64,000 nt of DNA, taken from JACMNW01 sp031406155 (GTDB lineage: Bacteria > Pseudomonadota > Alphaproteobacteria > Rhodobacterales > Rhodobacteraceae). Below the pieces are notes generated by a model. The model searched no databases. It was not told where the DNA came from and was given only the letters and a program-made list of their open reading frames with translations. Every line of letters begins with the position of its first letter. The first letter of the stretch is position 1. Both the position numbers and the translations under genes were made by a program. This document shows positions 7,517 through 16,123 of this stretch, in pieces. The DNA is taken from the NCBI GenBank assembly GCA_031406155.1, contig JANOGW010000078.1:1-64000 (forward strand). The letters are read 5' to 3'.

Positions 7517-10500
7517 ATGGATAAGAAAGCACCGAAATCTGAAAAGACACCGGGGGCGGCCCCGACAAGGCAAGCATCAGGGTCAGCGACGCCCATGATC
7601 GTTGGCATCGGTGCGTCGGCTGGTGGGCTTGAGGCATTCCGCAGCTTTTTTGCCAGCACCGCGCCGGAAACAGGCATGGCCTATGTGCTCGTTCAGCATC
7701 TTTCACCTGACCACAAGAGCATGTTGGCAGACCTCCTTGGCAAATCAACGTCAATGCCTGTGATCGAGGCGGTTGATGGGGCTCAGGTTACAGCCAACTG
7801 TGTCTTTGTCATTCCGCCAGATGCCACAATGACGATCAGCGGCGGACACCTTCAGATCGTCAAACCTGCGCCGCCACGCCAGACCCGGCGACCTATTGAC
7901 ACCTTTCTTCAATCACTTGCCGCAGATCAGGGTGAAAATGCGATCTGCATCATCCTGTCGGGCACCGGAAGCGATGGCACGCTGGGGTCCGCTGCCATCC
8001 GGGAAAACGGCGGTCTGACGCTAGCGCAGGCCGAATATGACAGCCATGCTTTGCCGGGAATGCCGCAAAGTGCCGCTGCGTCAGGACAAGTCGATGAAGT
8101 GCTGGCGGTGGAGGCAATGCCCGCGCGCCTGATTACCTATCGAAAACACCTGCATTCCGTCTTGGTCAACAAAGACAGCAACGGAACCCGTACCGATGCG
8201 ACCCAACACATTGCGACGATTTTTAGTGCCCTTAGGGCGCGGACCGGGCATGACTTTCTACAATACAAGGAAAAGACGCTGCTGCGACGGCTTCAGCGCC
8301 GGATGCAGTTGCTGCAGATTGAAACAACTGAATCCTACATTGAAAGGATCCGCGATCAGCCAGAAGAACTTGACAAGTTGTTTCAAGAACTGCTGATCGG
8401 CGTGACGCAATTCTTTCGCGATCCGGCTGCCTTTGAGGCATTGAATGAAACCGTTCTGAAAGGTCTTGTTGCCAACAAAGGTGCGGATGAAACGGTCCGG
8501 GTCTGGGTTCCGGGGTGTGCGGCGGGGCACGAAGTCTATACCATCGCCATTTTGCTGCGTGAAGCGATCGGGACGCTGCGCCCAAAGCCGAAAGTCCAGA
8601 TATTCGGCACGGATATTGATGATCGCGCCATTGCGGCAGCGCGGCTGGGACGCTACCAAAATCCGATTGCTGGCATTTCGCCCGAACGCATGGAGCGTTG
8701 GTTCAAGCAGCAAGGAAATGATGCAGTTGTCGTACCCGAAATTCGCGAAATGTGTGTGTTTTCGGCGCACAGCATCATCAAAGATCCGCCATTTTCCAAA
8801 CTTGACCTGATCTCTTGCCGCAATCTTTTGATTTATATTGACCCGATGATGCAAGACCGCGTCATGCGCAGCTTTCACTACGCGCTGAAACCCGGTGGAC
8901 GGCTGTTTCTGGGGTCATCCGAATCTGTAACCCGCGCCGCCAAGCTGTTCAGCGCCACAGATAAGAAATATCGCATCTTTGAGCGTCGCGCGTCTGACGG
9001 CACGGTTTTGCCGGATCTGCTGATGCGCAGCGCCACTGGCGATGCCAAGGCGGCGCCAACCGCACCCGTACCCATGAATGGTGTTGATAACCGGATCGAC
9101 AAGAACGCCCGCCGGGCAATGGAGAAATACTATCCGCCACATATTGTGGTCGACAGAAACCAGCAGATCGTCATCTTTTCGGGCGGGACGATGGGCCGCT
9201 ATCTTGAACCGGCTGCCGGCTCTCCAAGCTTTGCATTGTTCGATATTTTGCAAAAGCCGCTGCGCGCCGCAGTGCGGGCAATTCTGCAAGAGGTGTCATC
9301 AACAAACGCACCGGTACAAAAGCGCGACATACCGTTGCGGCAGGCGGGACTGCCACACATGATCACGCTGATCGCAGAACCGATAGGCGAGGCAGCCGAA
9401 TACATCGTCCTAGCCTTTCAGGACAGCGGCAAAGCAGCCCCCGCCGAAACGAAAGCGCAAAAAAGAAAGGACGCTAACGATTCCATTCAGGCGCTGGAAC
9501 AGGAGTTGCGCACCACCCGTGCGCAGTTGATGTCGACAATTGACGAACTGGAAGTCACGAACGAGGAAATGAAGTCGTCGAACGAAGAATATCAGTCTGT
9601 CAATGAAGAACTTCAATCATCTAATGAAGAACTGGAAACCTCAAAAGAGGAGATGCAGTCAATCAATGAAGAATTGCAGACCATCAACGTCGAGATGATC
9701 GGCAAGAACGACATGCTGACGCATCTGAACAGTGACATCAAAAACCTGCTGGAAAGCACCGATATAGCCACACTGTTTCTTGATGAACATTTGCGCATCA
9801 ATAACTTTACCCGCGGCATTGCCGATATCTTCAGCGTCCGGGATACCGATATCGGCAGACCAATCACCGAGATCGTCAGCCTGCTGGATTATTCGGCTTT
9901 GGCAACCGACGTGAAGTCAGTGCTGCGGACGCTGTCGCCCACGACACGACCGGTGACGCTGAAAGATGCGACGATGTCTTTCGAAATGCACATGCGCCCT
10001 TACCGAACGGTCGACAATGTCATCACCGGCGTGGTCTGCACATTCGTCGACGTCACGCTGCGCAACAGAATTGAAACAGAAATCCGTGAGCATGAAAAAC
10101 AGTTTCACGCGCTTGCGGAATCCATTCCGCAGCTTGCTTGGATCATGGATGCGAAAGGGGATATCTTCTGGTTCAATCAGCGTTGGTTCGATTACACCAA
10201 CACAACGCTTGATGAGATGAAAGGGCAAGGCTGGCGTAGCGTCCTTGATCCTGCCGAGGTGGACCGGGTGGTCGAACACCTTGAACACTGTGTCAAGACT
10301 GGTGAAGTTTGGGAAGACACCTTTCCTCTGCAAGGTGCAGATGGCGCGTATCGTTGGTTCCTTTCGCGTGCCCAACCAATACGCGACGACAGCGGCAAGA
10401 TCGTCCGCTGGTTTGGCACGAATACCGACGTTGAAGATCAACGACTAAGTGAAAAACTGCGTGAACTTTTGCTAAAAGAGCTGGATCATCGGGTAAAGAA

Positions 10501-11074
10501 CCTGTTTTCCATCATTGGTGGCATGGTGTCGCTTAGCGCGCGATCGGCCCTGACAGCGGATGATCTGGCCGAGACAATTCGCGGAAGGATCGCGGCGCTG
10601 GCCCGGGCGCACGCCCTTATCAGACTGACGAAACCGGGGTCCGGTGTACCGCGCGAAACAACACTGCAGGATCTCGTTCTTGCTATTGTGGAGCCATATA
10701 CCGGTGCTGCCGCCAATTTTGACGACAGTCGTGCGGTGATCCACGGACCGCAGGTCATTTTGGGGACTGAATCCACCACCGCAATGGCGCTCGTCATGCA
10801 CGAGTTGGCTTCGAACGCCGCAAAATACGGAGCATTTTCAACACTTGCAGGTCACATCAAGATTTCGTGGAACGTCAAATACAGCAGACTTGCCTTGACT
10901 TGGGAAGAACGGGAGGGGCCACCGGTCCTCGGGCCACCCGCAAAAGAGGGCTTCGGAAGTCTTCTGGCCCGGCACAGCATCGAAGGGCAGCTTCACGGCA
11001 ATCTCGCGTTCAACTGGGATACGGAAGGGTTGACGGCAAAACTTTCTGCGACTGTGGAACGTCTAGGTCTGTAA
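7517..11074 (+). CDS. hybrid CheB-CheR-PAS-HWE histidine kinase
   Basis: A 1185-residue cytoplasmic sensor protein. In order: CheB-type methylesterase domain (~30-205; GIGASAGGLEAFRSFF, LVQHLSPDHKS, SGTGSDGTLG), CheR methyltransferase (~215-500; FFRDPAAFE, VWVPGCAAGHEVYTIAI, FGTDIDDRAIAAAR, SCRNLLIYI), a Glu/Ser/Asn-rich heptad coiled coil (~650-735, repeated SSNEEL/SINEEL units), PAS (~740-850), PAS_3 (~870-985; WIMDAKGDIFWFNQRWFDYT), and a HWE-type kinase (~1000-1185; LLLKELDHRVKNLFSII, where His is the phosphoacceptor, and LTWEEREGP). No membrane segment is visible. CheB/CheR fusions of this kind are known, and HWE kinases can act on the PhyR-EcfG stress pathway. The response regulator gene follows 33 bp downstream, suggesting a pair. 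The ATG follows AAAAAGGTGCGACTCCGCG. Confidence 0.9.
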   Translation: MDKKAPKSEKTPGAAPTRQASGSATPMIVGIGASAGGLEAFRSFFASTAPETGMAYVLVQHLSPDHKSMLADLLGKSTSMPVIEAVDGAQVTANCVFVIPPDATMTISGGHLQIVKPAPPRQTRRPIDTFLQSLAADQGENAICIILSGTGSDGTLGSAAIRENGGLTLAQAEYDSHALPGMPQSAAASGQVDEVLAVEAMPARLITYRKHLHSVLVNKDSNGTRTDATQHIATIFSALRARTGHDFLQYKEKTLLRRLQRRMQLLQIETTESYIERIRDQPEELDKLFQELLIGVTQFFRDPAAFEALNETVLKGLVANKGADETVRVWVPGCAAGHEVYTIAILLREAIGTLRPKPKVQIFGTDIDDRAIAAARLGRYQNPIAGISPERMERWFKQQGNDAVVVPEIREMCVFSAHSIIKDPPFSKLDLISCRNLLIYIDPMMQDRVMRSFHYALKPGGRLFLGSSESVTRAAKLFSATDKKYRIFERRASDGTVLPDLLMRSATGDAKAAPTAPVPMNGVDNRIDKNARRAMEKYYPPHIVVDRNQQIVIFSGGTMGRYLEPAAGSPSFALFDILQKPLRAAVRAILQEVSSTNAPVQKRDIPLRQAGLPHMITLIAEPIGEAAEYIVLAFQDSGKAAPAETKAQKRKDANDSIQALEQELRTTRAQLMSTIDELEVTNEEMKSSNEEYQSVNEELQSSNEELETSKEEMQSINEELQTINVEMIGKNDMLTHLNSDIKNLLESTDIATLFLDEHLRINNFTRGIADIFSVRDTDIGRPITEIVSLLDYSALATDVKSVLRTLSPTTRPVTLKDATMSFEMHMRPYRTVDNVITGVVCTFVDVTLRNRIETEIREHEKQFHALAESIPQLAWIMDAKGDIFWFNQRWFDYTNTTLDEMKGQGWRSVLDPAEVDRVVEHLEHCVKTGEVWEDTFPLQGADGAYRWFLSRAQPIRDDSGKIVRWFGTNTDVEDQRLSEKLRELLLKELDHRVKNLFSIIGGMVSLSARSALTADDLAETIRGRIAALARAHALIRLTKPGSGVPRETTLQDLVLAIVEPYTGAAANFDDSRAVIHGPQVILGTESTTAMALVMHELASNAAKYGAFSTLAGHIKISWNVKYSRLALTWEEREGPPVLGPPAKEGFGSLLARHSIEGQLHGNLAFNWDTEGLTAKLSATVERLGL

Positions 11075-11107
11075 GGCGTTGGGAAATATGGATGAGAATC
11101 CGAAAAT

Positions 11108-11548
11108 ATGGGAGAGACGCCAGTGCTAACGGGTTCTCTCGTGCTGGTTGCAGAAGACCAGATCTTTATCGCCTTGGATTTGGCACTTGCGGTTGAGGAT
11201 GCGGGGGGTGAGGTGGCGGGGACCGTCGCCAGCGTTGAAAACGCACTAGCGCTGCTCGAAACGCGACCAATCACCGCCGCAATTTTGGACTCTAATTTGA
11301 CGGACGGTGACATAACACCGGTCGCGACGCTGCTGCTGGACGCTCATATCCCGATAATTATTCAATCAGGGGTGGGCATTCCACCCGAACTGGCAATGCG
11401 TTTCCCCGACCTTGTCGTGTTCATTAAACCCTACGTTGCTGCCGATCTGGTTTCCAAACTAGAGGTGCTGATCGCGGCAAAGCGTAACCATGCTGAAAAC
11501 CCGACTGAAATAACGGCCAGTGAATGCCCGTCGTATTTGCCGCGATAG
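11108..11548 (+). CDS. single-domain response regulator
   Basis: A 146-residue receiver domain with no output domain. The acidic pair is in LVLVAEDQIFIALDLA, the phosphoacceptor Asp in AAILDSNLTDG, a Ser in IPIIIQSGVG replaces the usual T/S-A pair, and the conserved Lys is in VVFIKPYVAADL. FIALDL in the first helix is typical of receivers paired with HWE kinases. It follows the hybrid kinase gene on the same strand by 33 bp and is very likely its partner. With no output domain it would act by protein contact or as a phosphate sink. The ATG is preceded by AAAATATGGGAGAG; an upstream alternative is not excluded. Confidence 0.9.
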   Translation: MGETPVLTGSLVLVAEDQIFIALDLALAVEDAGGEVAGTVASVENALALLETRPITAAILDSNLTDGDITPVATLLLDAHIPIIIQSGVGIPPELAMRFPDLVVFIKPYVAADLVSKLEVLIAAKRNHAENPTEITASECPSYLPR

Positions 11549-11623
11549 ATGCCGCAGCACCGGGCAACCCACGTAACACTTGCGAAGCAACCTCAGTGCA
11601 TGTCGCCAGATAACCGCCGGGGA

Positions 11624-11926
11624 TTACTGACAGACCGATGCAGCCAGCACGGGCATCATCGTCCAGATCGCCGCAATGAGCGCTGTTCCTGCAATCGCTA
11701 CAGCCGTCGACTGGATGAAACGCGAAGGCGATGGCGCGTACAGGACTGCCATCAGGCCGAGCGCCTGCACCGCAATCGCGACGAACCATGCGGCCAGCAG
11801 AACTGGGCGGGCCTCCAAGTCATCAGGCCAGTGCCGGGAACATGACAGCCCCTGCAGCGCATAAACGGCACTGAACCCGATTGCCCAGAGAGAAATGGGC
11901 AGTGACAGGCGCAGGATTTCAATCAT
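11624..11926 (-). CDS. small three-span membrane protein at the end of the oxidase operon
   Basis: About 100 residues beginning MIEILRLSLPISLWAIGFSAVYALQGL, with hydrophobic segments near residues 7-27, 42-62 and 70-95. Its ATG overlaps the TGA of the fused oxidase subunit gene (ATGA at 11923-11926), so translation is coupled and a function in the oxidase complex is likely. Small extra membrane subunits are common in heme-copper oxidase operons. No family is recognised with certainty. Confidence 0.75.
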   Translation of the reverse strand: MIEILRLSLPISLWAIGFSAVYALQGLSCSRHWPDDLEARPVLLAAWFVAIAVQALGLMAVLYAPSPSRFIQSTAVAIAGTALIAAIWTMMPVLAASVCQ

Positions 11927-14433
11927 CCGACCGCCCCCGGCAGCCAAGCAGCACCTAGTGCCACCAGCCCGGTAGCGGCGGTGAAGTCTGCCCACAGCGC
12001 CACGATCCGCGCCTCGCCGATGCGGTTGGGCGAGGCATAGCCCCTAGCGACCCGCGCAGCCAGATAGCACAGCATGATAATGGTCAGGAATGTGTGCAGC
12101 CCGACATGACCCGCAAGCAGCCACAGCGTTGCGTCATAAGCATGGCCAGCCGGGTTGGGGCGATCCAGCATCACCGTCGCCGCAGCGGCAGCCAGCGCCA
12201 ATGCACCAATAAGTCCAACACCCAATGCGGGCCATGCGGCCCGACTGCGCCTTATCACGCGCACCGCAAGACGCGGCCCCGCCGTCAGCGCCAGCGCGCC
12301 CGCCAGCGCAAGTGCCACGGCCCAGAGCTGCGGCTGAAGGTAAGACTGCGGTGGCCAGTTCGGTGCTACCGACCATAAGAACGCATATCCAAATAGCAGC
12401 GATCCAAAATGCACACTATCGGCCAGCAGCAAAAACAGCGACCCCCACCAACCGGGCGGGTCCGCACTTTCGGATGCCAGCGGCAGCATCGCACCCTGCG
12501 CCGCATCGACCAGCCCCTCGTCCGCCCTCGATCCCAGCCCCCACGCCCAGACAAGCGCCAGCGCGACCACCCCCATCAGTGCCAAGCCCGCCACAATGTA
12601 AGCATCGAACAGCGGTGCCAGAAACGACGTGCTGGTAACCACCGCCAGCAAGAACGGCATGACCGAATTGCCCGGCAGCACGACAACTTGCGAGGGCTCG
12701 CCACGCGCGGTTGTCACAATCAGGGCCTCGCGCCGGTTGCGGGATGTGTCGGCCATATAGCCCTCGCCACGTGCAATCCGCAGCGCCAAGTGGGGGTCGT
12801 CGTACAGCGGATAGCGGCCTTTAACGATGGGGATCGACGCAAACCCGTAGGCAGGCGACGGGATCGCCGCCGCCCATTCCAGCGTGCCAGCCCCCCAGGG
12901 ATTGCGCCGCCCCCGCACAGCCACAAATGCGTTCACCGCCACATCAAGGATGATCAGCGCAAAGCCGATGGCCATCACGAAAGACGCGATGGACGCCACC
13001 AAATTGAGCGCTGTCCAGCCCTGATCGGCATTATAGGTCCATGTTCGCCTGCGTTGCCCCAGCAAACCCGCCATGTGGACCGCAAGAAACGTGATATGAA
13101 ACGCAGGCACCACCAGCCAGAACGCAACCTCGCCCAGCTTGAAAAACCGGGTGCGTCCGGTCAGCAGCGGCATGAAGTAATAGATTGCGGCCACCATCGG
13201 AAAGACATAGCCGCCGATCAGCACGTAATGCAGATGCGCCACCACAAAATGGGTGTCATGGACCTGCCAGTTAAAGGGTACGACCGCCAGCATCACGCCG
13301 GTCAGCCCGCCAATCACGAAGGTCGCAAAGAACCCCATGATCCACAGCATCGGCAGCTCCATCCGGGCGCGGCCTTTCCATAGGGTACCGATCCACGAAA
13401 AAATCATGATGGATGTCGGCACCGCCACCAGCGTCGATGCGGCCGAAAAGAACGCCATGCCCATATGCGGGATGCCGGTGGTGAACATGTGGTGGACCCA
13501 GAGGCCAAAGCTGAGCACAGCCAGCGATACCGCCGCGGCCACAACCCAGCCGTAGCCCAACAGGTTAGTGCGCGCCATCACTGGCAGGATCGTCGTGATC
13601 ATCCCGGCGGCGGGCAGGAAGATGATGTAAACCTCAGGGTGGCCGAAGAGCCAGAACAGGTGCTGCCACAAGAGCGGGTCACCGCCGTTTTCCACCTGAA
13701 AGAACGGCCAGTCGAGCGCGCGTTCCACTTCGAGCAGCAATGACCCAAGGATCATCGGCGGAAACGCCGTCAGGATCATCACCGACACGACCAGAATATA
13801 CCACGCAAAAATCGGCATCCGCGACAGGCTCATCCCCGCCGCGCGGTAGCGCAGAACGGTCACGATCACCTCGATGGCCGTTGCGATGGCCGATACTTCG
13901 ATTGACGTGATGCCCAGCAACCAGACATCGGCCCCGATCCCCGGCGAAAAGGCTGCCGAGGACAACGGCGGATACATGAACCAGCCGCCATTGGGGGCAA
14001 GGCCCATCAGCATGGCGATAATCACCGCAGAACCGCCAAAGATATAGACCCAAAGGCCGTAAGCCCCAAGGCGGGGGAAGGCCAGATCGCGCGTGCCAAG
14101 CATACCCGGCAGCAGCAGCATCGACATCGCCTCGAAAAAAGGGATCGCGAACAGGAACATCATCACGGTGCCATGCATCGTGAAGATCTGGTTGTAGACC
14201 TGAGGCTCCATGAACGCAGAATTGGGCGTAGCAAGCTGTGCGCGGATCAACATGGCAAGGATGCCGCCGATGACAAAGAACGATGTCGCGACGATCAGGA
14301 ACAGGGTGCCGATATCGTTGTTGTTGTTGGTTGTGAACCAGCCGCGCAAGCGCGGATCGGACCCCCATATCCGGGCCATTGCCCGGTGCAGGCGTAAGGC
14401 CGTGCCGCGTTTTGGCGATGGAGGATTGGTCAT
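11923..14433 (-). CDS. heme-copper oxidase subunit I fused to subunit III
   Basis: An 836-residue inner-membrane protein. Residues ~30-560 are subunit I: low-spin heme His87 (MHGT), HPEVY with His265 and the Tyr269 that crosslinks, the CuB pair His314-His315, and HLHY with His400/His402. Residues ~610-836 are a subunit III-like seven-span domain. Oddly, the K-channel lysine is Met343: aligned without gaps to the canonical CtaD at 43.5 kb, AVPTGIKIFSW there reads AVPTSIMIFSW here (codon 13405-13407, ATG). The D-channel entrance Asp in TRDLAFPR is kept but the Asn residues after it are not. The start at 14433 gives an ATGA overlap with subunit II; a longer frame begins at 14463. Subunit II lacks CuA, so a quinol-oxidase-type enzyme is inferred. 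Confidence 0.9.
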   Translation of the reverse strand: MTNPPSPKRGTALRLHRAMARIWGSDPRLRGWFTTNNNNDIGTLFLIVATSFFVIGGILAMLIRAQLATPNSAFMEPQVYNQIFTMHGTVMMFLFAIPFFEAMSMLLLPGMLGTRDLAFPRLGAYGLWVYIFGGSAVIIAMLMGLAPNGGWFMYPPLSSAAFSPGIGADVWLLGITSIEVSAIATAIEVIVTVLRYRAAGMSLSRMPIFAWYILVVSVMILTAFPPMILGSLLLEVERALDWPFFQVENGGDPLLWQHLFWLFGHPEVYIIFLPAAGMITTILPVMARTNLLGYGWVVAAAVSLAVLSFGLWVHHMFTTGIPHMGMAFFSAASTLVAVPTSIMIFSWIGTLWKGRARMELPMLWIMGFFATFVIGGLTGVMLAVVPFNWQVHDTHFVVAHLHYVLIGGYVFPMVAAIYYFMPLLTGRTRFFKLGEVAFWLVVPAFHITFLAVHMAGLLGQRRRTWTYNADQGWTALNLVASIASFVMAIGFALIILDVAVNAFVAVRGRRNPWGAGTLEWAAAIPSPAYGFASIPIVKGRYPLYDDPHLALRIARGEGYMADTSRNRREALIVTTARGEPSQVVVLPGNSVMPFLLAVVTSTSFLAPLFDAYIVAGLALMGVVALALVWAWGLGSRADEGLVDAAQGAMLPLASESADPPGWWGSLFLLLADSVHFGSLLFGYAFLWSVAPNWPPQSYLQPQLWAVALALAGALALTAGPRLAVRVIRRSRAAWPALGVGLIGALALAAAAATVMLDRPNPAGHAYDATLWLLAGHVGLHTFLTIIMLCYLAARVARGYASPNRIGEARIVALWADFTAATGLVALGAAWLPGAVG

Positions 14434-15080
14434 GGTGTGCCTTCCGCCAAGAATGCGGCCCACGACGCGGCATCATGCGCCTCAACCGTAAAAACATGCT
14501 CGCGGTAGCCGCGCCCGCTGAACTCGGCACTTTGACCGTCATATGTGCCCGGACGTGCTGCCTCGATACGCAGCAGGTTCACATGGCCGGGGATCGCATC
14601 CAGTTTGCCCGCAAGGCGCGGCACCCAGAACGAATGGATCACGTCGGTGCTGGTGATCTCGACATTCACCGGGCGGCCCGCGGGAATGTGCAGGACACCT
14701 TCGGTGGCGGTCACGAGGGTCCCGGCATACCGAAATGTCCACGCCCATTGCCGCGCCTCGGCCTGAACAGTTACCAGATCGGGCGTATCGCGCGGCAGCA
14801 ACCGCTCTCCGATGACAAGGCCGTATCCGGTAAGTGCTGCCAGCGTCACCAGAGGAAAGCCCAGTCCAAGGCCCCACATCCAGACGCGCGTTCCACTCTC
14901 GTCTTGATTTTCGCCCAACGGAACGGCGTTGCGGCGCAAAGCGGCAAATAGCAAAGCCATTACCAGAACAAAGATCATCCCCCCGCCAGCCAGCATGATC
15001 CACCATAGATCGGCGATTGTCCGGGCTGCCGGTCCGGCCGGATGCAAAATTGAAAGCTGTTCTTGGCAACCAGTTGTCAT
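14430..15080 (-). CDS. heme-copper oxidase subunit II lacking the CuA site
   Basis: 216 residues from the ATG at 15080: two membrane spans (~22-48, ~68-92) then the periplasmic cupredoxin domain (VQAEARQWAWTFRYAG, DVIHSFWVPRLAGKLDAIPG). In CuA-containing subunits the last part reads CxExCGxxHxxM; here it is QSAEFSGRGYREH, so both Cys are Ser (184 and 188), the His is Tyr192 and the Met is His195. Only His149 and Glu186 remain. Loss of CuA is the hallmark of quinol oxidase subunits such as CyoA. The family is usually a lipoprotein; upstream of the ATG the frame continues as LLRGVALGATLQMTTGC, a plausible lipobox, and TTG at 15131-15129 could be the true start. The gene overlaps the fused subunit gene by ATGA. 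Confidence 0.85.
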   Translation of the reverse strand: MTTGCQEQLSILHPAGPAARTIADLWWIMLAGGGMIFVLVMALLFAALRRNAVPLGENQDESGTRVWMWGLGLGFPLVTLAALTGYGLVIGERLLPRDTPDLVTVQAEARQWAWTFRYAGTLVTATEGVLHIPAGRPVNVEITSTDVIHSFWVPRLAGKLDAIPGHVNLLRIEAARPGTYDGQSAEFSGRGYREHVFTVEAHDAASWAAFLAEGTP

Positions 15081-15090
15081 CTGAAGCGTT
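15066..15090 (+). promoter_or_regulatory. EcfG-like promoter (one mismatch) of the DUF2231 gene
   Basis: GCAAC at 15066-15070 (consensus GGAAC) and CGTT at 15087-15090 are 16 bp apart, 33 bp before the GTG start. It lies within the 5' part of the divergent subunit II gene, so the match could be chance. Confidence 0.4.
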
Positions 15091-15122
15091 GCCCCTAATG
15101 CAACACCGCGAAGGAGTCTCGG

Positions 15123-15644
15123 GTGACACAAAAGATGACGCAGGCGGCAGAAGATATTGCCCCGTTCGAAGACCCGATCACCAGCGATCCGGCATTTCAA
15201 CAAACCGAAAGCCACGTCGCGATCTGGGGTCATCCGTTGCATGCCATGACTGTGGCCTTTCCGGTGGCCCTGACGTTCTGCGCCTTTGGGGCTGACCTGC
15301 TGTATTGGTGGTCGGGTCAGGAACGCTGGGCCTGGGCGGCGCTCTGGGCCACGGGAACTGCTTTTCTGTTCGGACTGTTGGCAGGCGCCAGCGGCACAAT
15401 GGAATTGCTGATGGTCCCCGGTATCCGCATCCGCGCCGCAGCCTGGACCCATTTTGTCATCGCCGTCATGCTGCTGTCCTTGCTGGGGCTGAACTGGGGA
15501 TGGCGGCTGACCGGATACACATCCGCCATTCTGCCTTGGGGCATCCTCATGTCCGGCTTTGCGGTTATTGTGGTGGCAGCGACGGGTTGGCATGGCGGAA
15601 AGCTCGTTTTCGATTATGGGTTAGGCGTATCAAAGGGCAATTGA
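15123..15644 (+). CDS. DUF2231 family four-span membrane protein
   Basis: A 173-residue membrane protein with the DUF2231 signature IWGHPLHAMTVAFPVALTFCAF near residues 38-60 and TGWHGGKLVFDYGLGV near the C-terminus, with four hydrophobic segments between. The conserved His residues suggest heme or metal contact, but the family function is not established. GAAGGAGTCTCGG precedes the GTG start, a strong ribosome site. The gene lies on the opposite strand inside the oxidase cluster, between subunit II and the HemJ-like gene, and its 3' end overlaps the latter tail to tail by 31 bp. Confidence 0.85.
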   Translation: MTQKMTQAAEDIAPFEDPITSDPAFQQTESHVAIWGHPLHAMTVAFPVALTFCAFGADLLYWWSGQERWAWAALWATGTAFLFGLLAGASGTMELLMVPGIRIRAAAWTHFVIAVMLLSLLGLNWGWRLTGYTSAILPWGILMSGFAVIVVAATGWHGGKLVFDYGLGVSKGN

Positions 15645-16123
15645 CGACCCAAAGGTTGCAAAAGCCACGACGGTATCGGCAGTTCGCCCAGTTCCGGCTT
15701 GGCCAGAACAAGAAACAGGACGCCGATCACCAAACCGAAGATCATGATGGTCGGAACCATCGGTTCGGGCGGTTCGTGTGCGCCTTCGGTTTCGGCCACG
15801 GCGATGATCGTGTGACCCACCCAAGCGTGCATCGCGACAAGCCCCGTCACAAGGACGAGCTTTGCAAAAATCCACACGGTGAAAATCTCGCGCACGAAGA
15901 TCAGCGCCGATCCGGTGACAATTGCCAGTACCGCTACGGGCGTTATGATCCAGACATAGCCAAAATGCGTGGCGCGGCGAATTTGTGCAAATTCGGCCTG
16001 CACGATCGCGCGGTCATGGCGGGCCAGCATCCGGGGCAAGGCAATTAGCCCGGCCACCCAGACCGCGACAAAGCTAAGGTGCAGCGCCTTAAGATGCGGA
16101 ACGACTCCTTCAACCCAGATCAC
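15614..16123 (-). CDS. HemJ/CopD-like four-span membrane protein
   Basis: 169 residues with four membrane spans. LKALHLSFVAVWVAGLIALPRML near the N-terminus matches the HemJ/CopD superfamily pattern (KALHVIFVxxWFAGLFYLPRL), and IFAKLVLVTGLVAMHAWVGH carries a second Lys/His pair. HemJ is a heme-binding protoporphyrinogen oxidase; related proteins accompany heme-copper oxidases. Here a role in heme supply or copper handling for the neighbouring oxidase is inferred. The GTG at 16123 overlaps the TGA of ctaG (GTGA), which decides this start over a longer frame from 16204. The C-terminus overlaps the DUF2231 gene. Confidence 0.75.
   Translation of the reverse strand: MIWVEGVVPHLKALHLSFVAVWVAGLIALPRMLARHDRAIVQAEFAQIRRATHFGYVWIITPVAVLAIVTGSALIFVREIFTVWIFAKLVLVTGLVAMHAWVGHTIIAVAETEGAHEPPEPMVPTIMIFGLVIGVLFLVLAKPELGELPIPSWLLQPLGRQLPFDTPNP

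Noticed and set aside
12409..13383. 324-aa plus-strand frame rich in Arg/Gln/Pro/His
   Set aside because: It lies antisense to the fused oxidase subunit gene and has no recognisable domain; its composition is that of a GC-rich shadow frame.
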